64,000 nucleotides of DNA, from positions 434,001 to 498,000 of the forward strand of contig JADKJW010000001.1 of NCBI GenBank assembly GCA_016720835.1, given 5' to 3'. Source of the stretch: Ignavibacteria bacterium. GTDB taxonomy: Bacteria; Bacteroidota; Ignavibacteria; SZUA-365. The stretch's first letter is position 1. Every line of letters begins with the position of its first letter. Positions 1-7,814 of this stretch are shown here, piece by piece. The translations under genes and the position numbers were made by a program. Under the pieces are notes generated by a model that did not search any database, was not told the DNA's origin, and worked only from the letters and a program-made list of their open reading frames with translations.

Positions 1-1
1 C

Positions 2-175
2 GACCTCTACATGATCCGCGTCGACGGCACCGGCCTCGAACGAATCACGACCTACGGCGAATTTGACGGCTTCCCGATGTTCACGAGGGACGGGAAGCAT
101 CTGGTATTTTGTTCGAATCGAAACAACAGCAAGCCCGGCGACACGAACGTATTCATCGCCGAATGGGTCGACTAA
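2..175 (+). CDS. C-terminal end of a PD40/TolB-like beta-propeller protein (5' truncated)
   Basis: Only the last 57 codons are present, ending at the TAA at 173-175. The translation contains DLYMIRVDGTGLERIT, then a stretch with FPMFTRDGKHLVFCSNR, the typical blade pattern of PD40/WD40-like TolB repeats (aspartate-glycine turn, then 'PxFsPDGkxlvF.SnR'). Such proteins are usually secreted or periplasmic, and the family does not fix a substrate. The M28 peptidase starts 19 bases downstream, so the two may be cotranscribed. The start and any signal peptide lie outside the window. Confidence 0.75.
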   Translation, partial: DLYMIRVDGTGLERITTYGEFDGFPMFTRDGKHLVFCSNRNNSKPGDTNVFIAEWVD

Positions 176-194
176 CCTGGAATCAAGGACCGAC

Positions 195-2003
195 ATGAGA
201 TCGACACGCATCTGCACCTTCCTGCTCATCGCGGGAGCACTCCTCTCCACAGCACGCGCGCAATCCGTCGCTCCTCCGCCTCCGGGCTCCACCACGGCGG
301 TCACGAAGGAGGATATCGGCTACCACGTGCGCTGGCTTTCCTCGGAGGCGCTTGAGGGACGGGGCACAGGCACCCGCGGGAATGCCGTCGCGGCCGAGTA
401 TCTCGCGCGCGAATTCAAGCGGTACGGACTGAAACCCGCAGGCGACAACGGCTCGTATCTCCAGACGTTTGAGGTCGTGACGGGCGTCGATCTCGGGAGA
501 AACAACCGTTTCTCGCTTACCGCGGCAGGGAGCGCGAAAACACTGGCGGTGCAGAAGGACTACGTCCCCTTCAGCTTCTCCCATTCGGGCGAAGCCACAG
601 GCGGCATCGTCTTCGCGGGATATGGCATCACCTCCGCGAAACTCAAATACAACGACTACGAAAATGTCGACGTCAAGGACAAGCTCGCGCTTGTCGTTTC
701 GGGTCATCCGGACGGAGACAGCCCGCATTCCGATTTCGACAACGTGGCCTCCATCCGCAGCAAGGCGCTGTTCGCCCGCGAAGCCGGCGCCTCCGCGCTG
801 CTGGTCGTGAATCTGGAGAAGGACGAGCTGTACAAGCTGAAGTACGACAATTCTCCGAGCAACGCCGGCATCATCGTCGTCAACGTCGGCAAGGAGATCG
901 TCGAAACCCTCTTCAAGGCCAACAGCCAGGACCTCAAGAACATCCTCGAGAAGATTCAAAAGGACAAGCGCCCGATGTCGTTCGCGATGACGGACGTGCA
1001 CGCCGCCCTGACGGTCTCGGTGTCGTACGTGAAAAAACCGTCCATGAATGTGATCGGGAAACTCGACGGCACCGACCCCGCCCTGACGGAGCAGTGCTTC
1101 GTCGTCGGCGCGCACTTCGACCACCTCGGATGGGGCCAGGACGGTTCGCTGTACCGCGGCGAGAAGCCGATGATCCATCCCGGCGCGGACGACAACGCCT
1201 CCGGCACCGCGGGCATGCTGGAACTCGCCCAGTACTTCGCCGCGCAACCGCTGCGCCGTCCCATGCTGTTCATGGGCTTCACCGGCGAGGAAATGGGTCT
1301 CCTCGGATCATCGCACTGGGTGAACAATCCGAGCACGCCGCTCGCCTCCATCGCGGCCATGTTCAACCTCGACATGGTCGGCCGCCTGCCCGACAGCACG
1401 AACAAGCTCAACGTGCAGGGCACGGGCACGTCCCCGATCTGGGAATCGATCGTCAAGGGCGCGAACGAACCGTACAACTTCACCCTCGCGATGCTGCCCG
1501 ACGGACAGGGCGCGAGCGATCAGGCCGCCTTTTACATGAAGAACATTCCGGTGCTCTTCTTCTTCACCGGCCTGCACACCGATTACCATCGGCCGTCGGA
1601 TCAGTTCGACAAGCTCAACCTGCCGGGGGAGGAAAATGTCATTCGTTTCACGGCCGACATCATCCGGAAAACAGATGAACAGGCCGACCGGCCCGCGTTC
1701 GTGAAAGTCGTCGTCAAGGAAGATCAGAAAGTGCGCGGCTTCAACGTGTATGTGGGGACCATCCCCGATTACGGCTCGACCGAGGAAGGCTTCAAGATCA
1801 CGGGAACCAGCCCCGGCAGCCCCGCGGAGAAAGCGGGACTGAAACCGGGCGATCTCATCGTGCAGTTCGGCTCCACGAAGCTCAAGAATATTTACGATTA
1901 CATGAACGCCATGGGCAAGTACAAGCCCGAGGAGGACGTCCCCCTCGTCGTCAAGCGCGGAACGGAGACGCTCACCCTGACGGTGCATCTGGTCCGGAAA
2001 TAG
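195..2003 (+). CDS. Secreted M28 family metallopeptidase with PA insert and C-terminal PDZ domain
   Basis: This 602-residue protein is a predicted zinc aminopeptidase acting outside the cytoplasm. The ATG at 195 is preferred because AAGGA precedes it and the protein then opens with a signal peptide (MRSTRICTFLLIAGALLSTA, cleavage near ARA-Q). The same frame is open further upstream but would bury the signal. M28 metal and catalytic motifs appear in order: GAHFDHLGWG at about residue 304, HPGADDNASG at 327, the glutamate pair in FTGEEMGLLGS at 362, NLDMVGR at 390 and HTDYHRPSD at 460. The stretch at about 130-270 resembles the protease-associated (PA) domain common in this family. The C terminus (about 520-600) reads as a PDZ domain (SPGSPAEKAGLKPGDLIV). 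Family assignment is firm; substrate is unknown. Confidence 0.93.
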   Translation: MRSTRICTFLLIAGALLSTARAQSVAPPPPGSTTAVTKEDIGYHVRWLSSEALEGRGTGTRGNAVAAEYLAREFKRYGLKPAGDNGSYLQTFEVVTGVDLGRNNRFSLTAAGSAKTLAVQKDYVPFSFSHSGEATGGIVFAGYGITSAKLKYNDYENVDVKDKLALVVSGHPDGDSPHSDFDNVASIRSKALFAREAGASALLVVNLEKDELYKLKYDNSPSNAGIIVVNVGKEIVETLFKANSQDLKNILEKIQKDKRPMSFAMTDVHAALTVSVSYVKKPSMNVIGKLDGTDPALTEQCFVVGAHFDHLGWGQDGSLYRGEKPMIHPGADDNASGTAGMLELAQYFAAQPLRRPMLFMGFTGEEMGLLGSSHWVNNPSTPLASIAAMFNLDMVGRLPDSTNKLNVQGTGTSPIWESIVKGANEPYNFTLAMLPDGQGASDQAAFYMKNIPVLFFFTGLHTDYHRPSDQFDKLNLPGEENVIRFTADIIRKTDEQADRPAFVKVVVKEDQKVRGFNVYVGTIPDYGSTEEGFKITGTSPGSPAEKAGLKPGDLIVQFGSTKLKNIYDYMNAMGKYKPEEDVPLVVKRGTETLTLTVHLVRK

Positions 2004-2040
2004 TCCGCTGCCGCGCGCGCGCGGCATGAACCATCATTCG

Positions 2041-2070
2041 CGCAGGGCGTCCGATGCCGGGCGCCCTGCG
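2041..2070. terminator. Hairpin between convergent genes, possible bidirectional terminator
   Basis: A 9-bp perfect stem (CGCAGGGCG, 2041-2049, with CGCCCTGCG, 2062-2070) lies between the stop codons of the M28 peptidase and ruvX. The T-run after it is weak (TCGTTT), so intrinsic termination is plausible but not certain. Confidence 0.45.
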
Positions 2071-2101
2071 TCGTTTCAGTTGGAGGAACCGGTGCTGGAT
2101 C

Positions 2102-2518
2102 TCACGGATGCATCGCCAGGTAATCCTGCAGCAGCAGAATGGCTGCGATCTCGTCGACGCGTCCCTTCTCCCGCCGCTTTTTCTTCCCGAGGCCGAGGTC
2201 CTTCATGGTCTGCGTCGCAATCGAGGACGTGAACCGTTCGTCCAGCGTCTCGACAGGCACGTCCACGGCGGCGCGGAGCGTTTCGGCAAACGCGAGCACC
2301 AAGGTCGCGGTGTCGCCGACCTCGCCCTTGAGCGTGAGCGGCAATCCGATGACGATGCGCCCCACGCCGCGCTCGCGGACGAGGGCGCAAATGCGCGCGA
2401 GGAGATCCGGGCCGTTGTCAATGGTGTCGAGACCGATGGCGATGCAGCCCATGGGGTCGCTGACCGCAATCCCGACGCGGCGCGCCCCGTAGTCGATGGC
2501 GAGTGTGGTGGTGTTCAT
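2102..2518 (-). CDS. ruvX: RuvX/YqgF family Holliday junction resolvase-like nuclease
   Basis: The 138-residue product matches the YqgF/RuvX RNase H-fold family. That family is linked to pre-16S rRNA 5' end processing and is also annotated as a putative Holliday junction resolvase. Visible motifs are the first catalytic aspartate strand (AIDYGARRVGIAVSD, residues 6-20), the central IVIGLPLTLKG, ETLDERFTS and the C-terminal VDEIAAILLLQDYL with the last acidic residue. The ATG at 2518 is chosen because the DYG motif must lie at the N terminus; the open frame upstream is the tail of the HU gene read in another frame. It is the last gene of a rel-HU-ruvX minus-strand run, 46 bases after HU. Confidence 0.9.
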   Translation of the reverse strand: MNTTTLAIDYGARRVGIAVSDPMGCIAIGLDTIDNGPDLLARICALVRERGVGRIVIGLPLTLKGEVGDTATLVLAFAETLRAAVDVPVETLDERFTSSIATQTMKDLGLGKKKRREKGRVDEIAAILLLQDYLAMHP

Positions 2519-2564
2519 CGGGCATGGGCCGCGTCGCGCGGAGAACCATCGCGCGCGGCGCGGA

Positions 2565-2969
2565 TCAGCGCGCGAGAATATCCTCGGGAGCGTGCGACAT
2601 CGCGAAGACATTCGGTTCGCGACTTTCGCTGGAGAGCAGCGCCGCGTCTTCCGGACTCAGGGGCTGTGTCAGAAATGATTTGAGGAGTTTGCTCGGCTTG
2701 AAGTGTGTTTTTCTGCGGGGAGGAACGAACACCTTGTCTCCCGTTTTGGGATTGCGCGCGCGCGGTTTGGCCTTGGTCAGCTTCACCTCGAACACGCCGA
2801 AGTCGCGCACTTCGAGCCGGACTTCCGGATCGGCGGTCATCAGGAGTTCTCGAATGGACGTCAGCACGCAGTCGACCCATTTGTCCGCGTCCTGAATTTT
2901 CAATGCGTGGGTTTCGGACACGCGCCGCGCAATATCCTTGCGGGTGAGCGTTGGGACCTTGTCTTTCAT
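2565..2969 (-). CDS. HU/IHF family DNA-binding protein with C-terminal extension
   Basis: This is a 134-residue protein of the HU/IHF nucleoid family (usually about 90-95 residues). It opens with TLTRKDIARRVSE, the standard helix start, and carries VRDFGVFEVK and the DNA-binding arm signature ARNPKTGDKVFVPPRRKTHF ending in FKPSK. After about residue 97 there is an extra tail of nearly 40 residues (SPEDAALLSSES and onward) without a recognised domain; such tails are seen in some FCB-group HU paralogs. It lies 22 bases downstream of rel and is probably cotranscribed with it. It may organise the nucleoid; a sequence-specific role cannot be inferred. Confidence 0.9.
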   Translation of the reverse strand: MKDKVPTLTRKDIARRVSETHALKIQDADKWVDCVLTSIRELLMTADPEVRLEVRDFGVFEVKLTKAKPRARNPKTGDKVFVPPRRKTHFKPSKLLKSFLTQPLSPEDAALLSSESREPNVFAMSHAPEDILAR

Positions 2970-2991
2970 TCGTCGTGTTCTCCGTGATGGG

Positions 2992-5280
2992 TTAAGCGAC
3001 TTCGACGTAGCGTTCCGCGATTTCGACGCCCCGCACCTTGCGCACGCGCTCGATGAGGCGCTGCAGGTGTTCGAGATCGCGGACCGACACGAGGACGGAG
3101 CCGTGGAACATGGATGTCCCCTGCTCCGCCTCGATGTTGACGCTGCGGATGTTGGTGTTGTTGTAGCTGGAAATGGCGAGGGTAATCTCGTTCAGGACGC
3201 CGGGACGATCGGAACCCTCCATGCGTATGCCGCCGAGATACTCGCCGTTGGTACTCTGCGGCCAGCTGATGTCGATGATGCGGTCGAGCATCCCGTGCCC
3301 CTCGGCGTCGACGGCACTCATCAGCCGCTGGATGTTGCGGCAGCTCTTGCGATGGATTTTGACGCCTCGCCCCTGCGTGACAAACCCGATGACGTCGTCG
3401 CCGGGCAGCGGGCTGCAGCAGCGGGCGAAGTCGTACTGCATGGCATTCGGCAGTCCCTGGATGAGAATTCCGCGTTCGTTGCGCGCGGCCGCCGCGAATT
3501 CCTCGAAGAGTTCGGACGGGTCGCGCTGCGGGAGGATGATGTCCTCCGGCTTTGGCTCCGTGTCCGCGACGACCTTGAGAATGTCGTCCACGGTGAGTTC
3601 GTCGTTGCCGAGCGCGGCGAACAGCTTCGAGGGGCTCGAGAAGCTCAAGTGCGTCGCCGCGCGCTGGATCTGCTCGTCGCGGATCTGCAGCTTCTGGCGT
3701 TTGATCTTGCGGTCCCACTTCTCCCGGCCCTTGTGCGTCGCGAGTTTGGTCTGCTCGCCGACGTACTTGCGGATCGCATTTTTCGCCTTGTGCGTGATGA
3801 CGAACTGCTCCCAGTCCGGGCTCAGGTACTGGTTCCGCGAGGTGATGACTTCCACCTGATCGCCGCTGCGGAGCGTGCGGTTCAGCGGCACGATCCGCCC
3901 GTTGACTTTTGCGCCGATCGTGTGCAGTCCGACTTCGGAATGGATCATGAACGCGAAATCGACAGGAGTCGCGCGGTTCGGCAGCACGATCAGATCGCCC
4001 TTGGGCGTGAAGACGACGATCTCCTCCTGGTACAGCGTGCTCTTGAAATTGTCGATCAGCAGCTTCGCGTCCTCGTCCGTCGCGCTGGTGAGCGGCACTT
4101 CGATGATCTCGCGCACCCAGCGTATCCAGTTGTCGAAGGCGCTCTGCTTGTTCTTGACGCTCTCCTTGTACGCCCAGTGCGCGGCGATGCCTTTTTCCGA
4201 AATCTCGTGCATCAGCCGGGTGCGTATCTGCACTTCCACCATGCGGCCGTCCGGTCCCAGCACGGTCGTGTGGATGGACTTGTACCCGTTCTGCTTCGGG
4301 AGGGCGATGAAATTCTTGTAGCGCTCGGGAATCGGCGTGTAGAGTTCGCACACGATCGCGTACGCGATGTAGCACGATTTTTCCTCATCCGAATCGAGAA
4401 TGATGCGCACGGCGAAGAGGTCGTAGATCTCGTCGATCGTCTTGTTCTGCTTGCGCATCTTGTTGTAGATGCTCCACAGGTGTTTCGGGCGTCCGCTCAC
4501 TTCGGAGATGAGGCCGTTCCGTTCCAGTTCCGCCTTGATGGGTTTGCTGAACCGTGCGATATACTCCTCCCGATCGCGCCGTTTGAGCGACACCTGTTCG
4601 CGGAGTTTCCGGTAGTCTTCCTCGAAGTAGTATTTGAACGCGAGGTCCTCGAGCTCCCACTTGAGCTTCCCGAGACCGAAGCGGTGCGCGAGCGGCGCGT
4701 AGATGTCGAGCGTCTCCTTGGCGATCCGCGCCTGTTTCTCGTCCGGCACGTACTCGAGCGTACGCATGTTATGCAGCCGGTCGGCGAACTTGACGAGGAT
4801 GACGCGCACGTCGTTGAGCATGGACACGAGAAGCTTGCGGTAATTTTCCGCCTTCGTCACTTCTCTGCTCCCCAGGATGTTGGAAATCTTGGTGGCACCG
4901 TCGACGATGTCCGCGACTTCGCTTCCGAAGTTTGCCAGCATGTCGTCGTACGTGCAATCGTCGCAATCCTCCAGCACGTCGTGCAGAAGCGCCGCCGCGA
5001 CGGTGACATCGTCCACCGGGATTTCCTGCGCCACGATCATCGCGACCGCATAGGGATGCGAGAAGTACTTCTCCCCCGATTTTCGGAACTGCCCCTCATG
5101 CGATTGTTCGGAAGTCGTGAACGCTCTCGTAATAAGATCCGTGTTCACCGATTTCAGGTTGTTCCGGCAAACGGTCAGCAGCGCCGCAAGCTGGTCCCTG
5201 CTCGCAGCGGCACCCACAGCCTGCTGCGCCATGGGCGAAGCCGCAAGCCGTTTTCGCTTCCCATCTCCAAACAACGCCAT
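2992..5280 (-). CDS. rel: Bifunctional (p)ppGpp synthetase/hydrolase, RelA/SpoT (Rel) family
   Basis: The 762-residue protein has the full long-RSH layout, the cytosolic enzyme that makes and degrades the stringent alarmone. The HD hydrolase has YFSHPY (72-77), HDVLED (100-105) and KFADRLHNMRT with the conserved aspartate at 167, so hydrolysis looks intact. The synthetase domain has RPKHLWSIYNKM, the G-loop NGYKSIHTTV (331-340) and VEVQIRT. The TGS domain starts near 411 (VVFTPKGDLIVLP), followed by a helical/RIS region with the CC pair (FARCCSPLPGDDVIG) and a C-terminal ACT domain. Odd point: the charge motif just before the G-loop, RXKD in bifunctional Rel and EXDD in RelA, reads RYKN (320-323). 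A strong Shine-Dalgarno site (AGGTGGAGG) precedes the ATG. Confidence 0.96.
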   Translation of the reverse strand: MALFGDGKRKRLAASPMAQQAVGAAASRDQLAALLTVCRNNLKSVNTDLITRAFTTSEQSHEGQFRKSGEKYFSHPYAVAMIVAQEIPVDDVTVAAALLHDVLEDCDDCTYDDMLANFGSEVADIVDGATKISNILGSREVTKAENYRKLLVSMLNDVRVILVKFADRLHNMRTLEYVPDEKQARIAKETLDIYAPLAHRFGLGKLKWELEDLAFKYYFEEDYRKLREQVSLKRRDREEYIARFSKPIKAELERNGLISEVSGRPKHLWSIYNKMRKQNKTIDEIYDLFAVRIILDSDEEKSCYIAYAIVCELYTPIPERYKNFIALPKQNGYKSIHTTVLGPDGRMVEVQIRTRLMHEISEKGIAAHWAYKESVKNKQSAFDNWIRWVREIIEVPLTSATDEDAKLLIDNFKSTLYQEEIVVFTPKGDLIVLPNRATPVDFAFMIHSEVGLHTIGAKVNGRIVPLNRTLRSGDQVEVITSRNQYLSPDWEQFVITHKAKNAIRKYVGEQTKLATHKGREKWDRKIKRQKLQIRDEQIQRAATHLSFSSPSKLFAALGNDELTVDDILKVVADTEPKPEDIILPQRDPSELFEEFAAAARNERGILIQGLPNAMQYDFARCCSPLPGDDVIGFVTQGRGVKIHRKSCRNIQRLMSAVDAEGHGMLDRIIDISWPQSTNGEYLGGIRMEGSDRPGVLNEITLAISSYNNTNIRSVNIEAEQGTSMFHGSVLVSVRDLEHLQRLIERVRKVRGVEIAERYVEVA

Positions 5281-5299
5281 GTTGATGCCTCCACCTTTG

Positions 5300-5327
5300 A
5301 ATATAAAGGATTTATCGTAAATGTCAA
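5300..5327 (-). promoter_or_regulatory. Sigma-70-like promoter of the rel-HU-ruvX operon
   Basis: Read on the minus strand there is TTGACA (5327-5322), a 16-base spacer and TATATT (5305-5300), 20 bases before the rel start codon. The Shine-Dalgarno site follows at once, so the leader would be only about a dozen bases long. The remaining sequence to 5560 is AT-richer and shows no gene; it holds the downstream end of the phosphatase-like gene's transcript. Confidence 0.5.
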
Positions 5328-5560
5328 CAAAACGGACCGGCCGACCGGAAGAAAATGACCGGAAGTCATCGAAAAATATTCGTCGCGGTAACTCCAGCGA
5401 AATTTTCGGGATGACGACGAGTCATTCAATGGATCGCGTTCACAACGCGGTCGCATTTTGTCAATCGATACCTGCGCGACGCATGTATTAATGCGCGCAA
5501 TGGTTGTATTCTGCGATCTCCCCAACGATGCAAGCGGCGGCAGTGTGTTCCGGATGACTG

Positions 5561-6664
5561 TTACGGTCCCGCCTGCCTCGACTCCCTCTTCGCAAAAACG
5601 ACGCTGCCGTCACGATCGAGAAACTGCACCAGCATTTCGGATGCACTCATCTGAAACCACAGCAGCCCGAGATTCGTGGAGGCAAACACCGTGTTCTCGC
5701 CCCAGCGCGTGTCGGCCGGCCGGCTGCCGCCACCGCTGACGATGTAGCGCACCCCCTTCACGGACGCGATCAGCTGCATGTCGTGATCGCGTCCGGAAAG
5801 AAAGAGGTCCACCCGGTGCTTTTCCAGCAACGGTTTCACGCGACGAAGCATGCCGAGCGTATTTCCGTGCATGCCGTTGGAAAAGACCGGATGGTATCCG
5901 AGCACGACGGTCCAATCTTCCGTTCGCGCGGCAAGAACGGAGTCGAGCCACGCGGCCTGTCGTCCCGCCCGCGCGGTGTCGCCGGAGACGAAGTCGCGGG
6001 TGTCGAGGCCGACCACGCGGACGGAAAACACGTCGCCATCCGCCGCGAAGCGCGTGGTCCAGTACCGCGCCGGCATGCGCCATCGTGTCCGCGCGCTGCC
6101 GGAAGAGGCGCGCGCCGCATATGCCACCTGCGCGTCGGGTGACGACTTGTAATCATCGTCACCGAGCGTGGCCCAGAACGGAATCGGAAACGCGTCCGGT
6201 GGGAAAATGCTCTCGAAACGCGCCGCCCACTTCAAGTCATCGGCGCCGGTGACGCCGGACTCGGGGAAATTGTCGCCGGTCGTGAGCACCGCGACGGCGC
6301 CATCGGCGTTCCATTTTTTCACCATCGTTTCGGCGAGCGCGCGCTGGTCCTTGCCGCCAAGGCCCCAATTCCCGATCGCGAAGAACGCCACGGCGGGGGG
6401 CGCGAGGCGTTCGTCCGCATCGAAGGAAGGCGCCGGTCGCGCGTCCTCGACCTTCGCATGCTGCGCCGCGGCGCCCGCCGACCAGAGGACGAGCACGGAG
6501 AGGAGTCGAAGAAAGGCGAACGGAATGCGTGCGCCACCATCGATCGCGATGGCGGGATTCGTGGAGAACGGCATCCACAAGTGTACGGACAATCCATGTC
6601 TGGCGCAGTCCGAAAAGCGATGCCAACCGCGCGCGCGGGCCGGGTCGTTGTGGTTCATGACCAT
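5561..6664 (-). CDS. Secreted purple-acid-phosphatase-like metallophosphoesterase with altered metal ligands
   Basis: This 367-residue protein follows the purple acid phosphatase (ACP5-like) block order but not its ligands. The usual GDWG block is AIGNWG (N99), GDNFYxxG is GDNFPESG (tyrosine to proline at 134), GNHD is GDDD (168-171), GHYPV is GYHPV (256-260) and GHDH is GRDH (291-294). Only D131, H294 and neighbouring glycines are kept. The nearest start, ATG at 6664, directly abuts the truA stop and has a GAGGAGAG Shine-Dalgarno inside truA, which suggests translational coupling. The hydrophobic export segment then begins only near residue 47 (IPFAFLRLLSVLVLWSAGAAA), so a start at the ATG at 6574 is the alternative. 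It is secreted or periplasmic by prediction; enzymatic activity is doubtful. Confidence 0.8.
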   Translation of the reverse strand: MVMNHNDPARARGWHRFSDCARHGLSVHLWMPFSTNPAIAIDGGARIPFAFLRLLSVLVLWSAGAAAQHAKVEDARPAPSFDADERLAPPAVAFFAIGNWGLGGKDQRALAETMVKKWNADGAVAVLTTGDNFPESGVTGADDLKWAARFESIFPPDAFPIPFWATLGDDDYKSSPDAQVAYAARASSGSARTRWRMPARYWTTRFAADGDVFSVRVVGLDTRDFVSGDTARAGRQAAWLDSVLAARTEDWTVVLGYHPVFSNGMHGNTLGMLRRVKPLLEKHRVDLFLSGRDHDMQLIASVKGVRYIVSGGGSRPADTRWGENTVFASTNLGLLWFQMSASEMLVQFLDRDGSVVFAKRESRQAGP

Positions 6665-7483
6665 TCAGCTCTCCTCGTCCTCATCGTCGCGCATGCCCGC
6701 GCGAAGTTCCGAGATGATGCCTTTCATCATCGCGAAATCCTCCGGATCATAGTTCACCGCGGTGAGCACCAGACCATGCGGAGGCGCGAGCATCGGCGTG
6801 AAGGCGCGGTCCTTCGCCTCGAGGATGTCTCCGAATTGCCCGACCGTCATCCTGCCCCTGCCGACGAGCACCAGCCCGCCGACGAGCGCGCGAACCATGC
6901 CCTTCAGGAAGCGGTTTGCGCGCAGCGTGAAGACGCAGGATTCCTCGCGCACCATCCATGCCGTCTCGTACATGTGGCAGGTGCAGTGATCGACGGTGGG
7001 AGAGAACTTCGAGAAACTCGTGAAGTCGCGCGTACCGGGCAGCAGCGCCGCGGCCTCCTGAATGCGCCGGTGCTCGAGACGGGCGTAGACGATCCACCGG
7101 TCCCGACGGTGCAGCGAAGTCCGTTGCTGCGTCAGCGAGTACGCGTACTCACGCGAGGATGCGGAGAAGCGGGCATGGAAATCCGCGGACGTCACGGCGA
7201 GGTCCCGCACGGAAACATCCGCCGGCAACACCGCGTTCAAGGCGCGTCCGATGGTGTGGGGATCCAGGCGCGTCGCGGCATCGAAGTGCGCGACCTGCCC
7301 GCGCGCATGCACGCCCGTGTCGGTGCGTCCCGCGCCGTGCACGCGAGTCGCGGAGCCGAACAGGCGTTCCGCGGCCTCCTCCAGCGTCCCTTGCACGGAC
7401 CGCCCGGACGGCTGCAATTGCCATCCCACAAAATCGGTGCCGTCGTATTCGACGGTCATGCGGAAACGGCGCGGATCATGCAT
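6665..7483 (-). CDS. truA: tRNA pseudouridine(38-40) synthase TruA
   Basis: The 272-residue enzyme converts uridines 38-40 of tRNA anticodon arms to pseudouridine. The N terminus reads RMTVEYDGTDFVGWQLQP, followed by the catalytic aspartate in GAGRTDTGVHARGQ, then FHARFSASSREYAY, and the C-terminal RFLKGMVRALVG, all standard for TruA. The ATG at 7483 places the first strand correctly; the frame stays open upstream but gives no homologous sequence. The acidic C terminus (DDEDEES) encodes the Shine-Dalgarno for the downstream phosphatase-like gene, whose ATG follows the truA TGA immediately. Confidence 0.95.
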   Translation of the reverse strand: MHDPRRFRMTVEYDGTDFVGWQLQPSGRSVQGTLEEAAERLFGSATRVHGAGRTDTGVHARGQVAHFDAATRLDPHTIGRALNAVLPADVSVRDLAVTSADFHARFSASSREYAYSLTQQRTSLHRRDRWIVYARLEHRRIQEAAALLPGTRDFTSFSKFSPTVDHCTCHMYETAWMVREESCVFTLRANRFLKGMVRALVGGLVLVGRGRMTVGQFGDILEAKDRAFTPMLAPPHGLVLTAVNYDPEDFAMMKGIISELRAGMRDDEDEES

Positions 7484-7613
7484 GCGCGCAATCCCACGGG
7501 CGGTGATCCAGGACAGGACGGTTGCGGGAGAACATCGAAAAAGGTAGCGGAAAAATCGTGCCGCCGCAAGGGTTGAAACGTGTACGAATATTACATGAAA
7601 ACGAATCGCGCTC

Positions 7614-7642
7614 TTGACAATTGCCCCATGACATCGTAGTTT
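7614..7642 (+). promoter_or_regulatory. Candidate promoter in the 331-base gap before the secreted protein run
   Basis: TTGACA (7614-7619), a 17-base spacer and TAGTTT (7637-7642) make a fair sigma-70-like or Bacteroidota-type promoter reading toward the large gene at 7815. The leader would be about 165 bases. The rest of the gap 7484-7814 is AT-rich for this window and shows no gene or clear hairpin; it must also hold the divergent truA promoter. Confidence 0.4.
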
Positions 7643-7814
7643 CCATCCGATCACACCCAAATTCCGCACATCCTGTCTGTGACGATACAACCGGCACGCA
7701 TCGTGCCTTTCAACACATTTCTTCAGGATTCATTTTTTTCAGGGAAAAAAATGCGAGATAAACGGACTCATACTATCCGGGTTTCCTCCTTTCACTCACC
7801 CTCATGAGGTGGCT

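Noticed and set aside
2938..5358. Long plus-strand open frame opposite rel
   Set aside because: A GC-rich shadow of the rel gene; no family similarity and biased arginine/valine composition.
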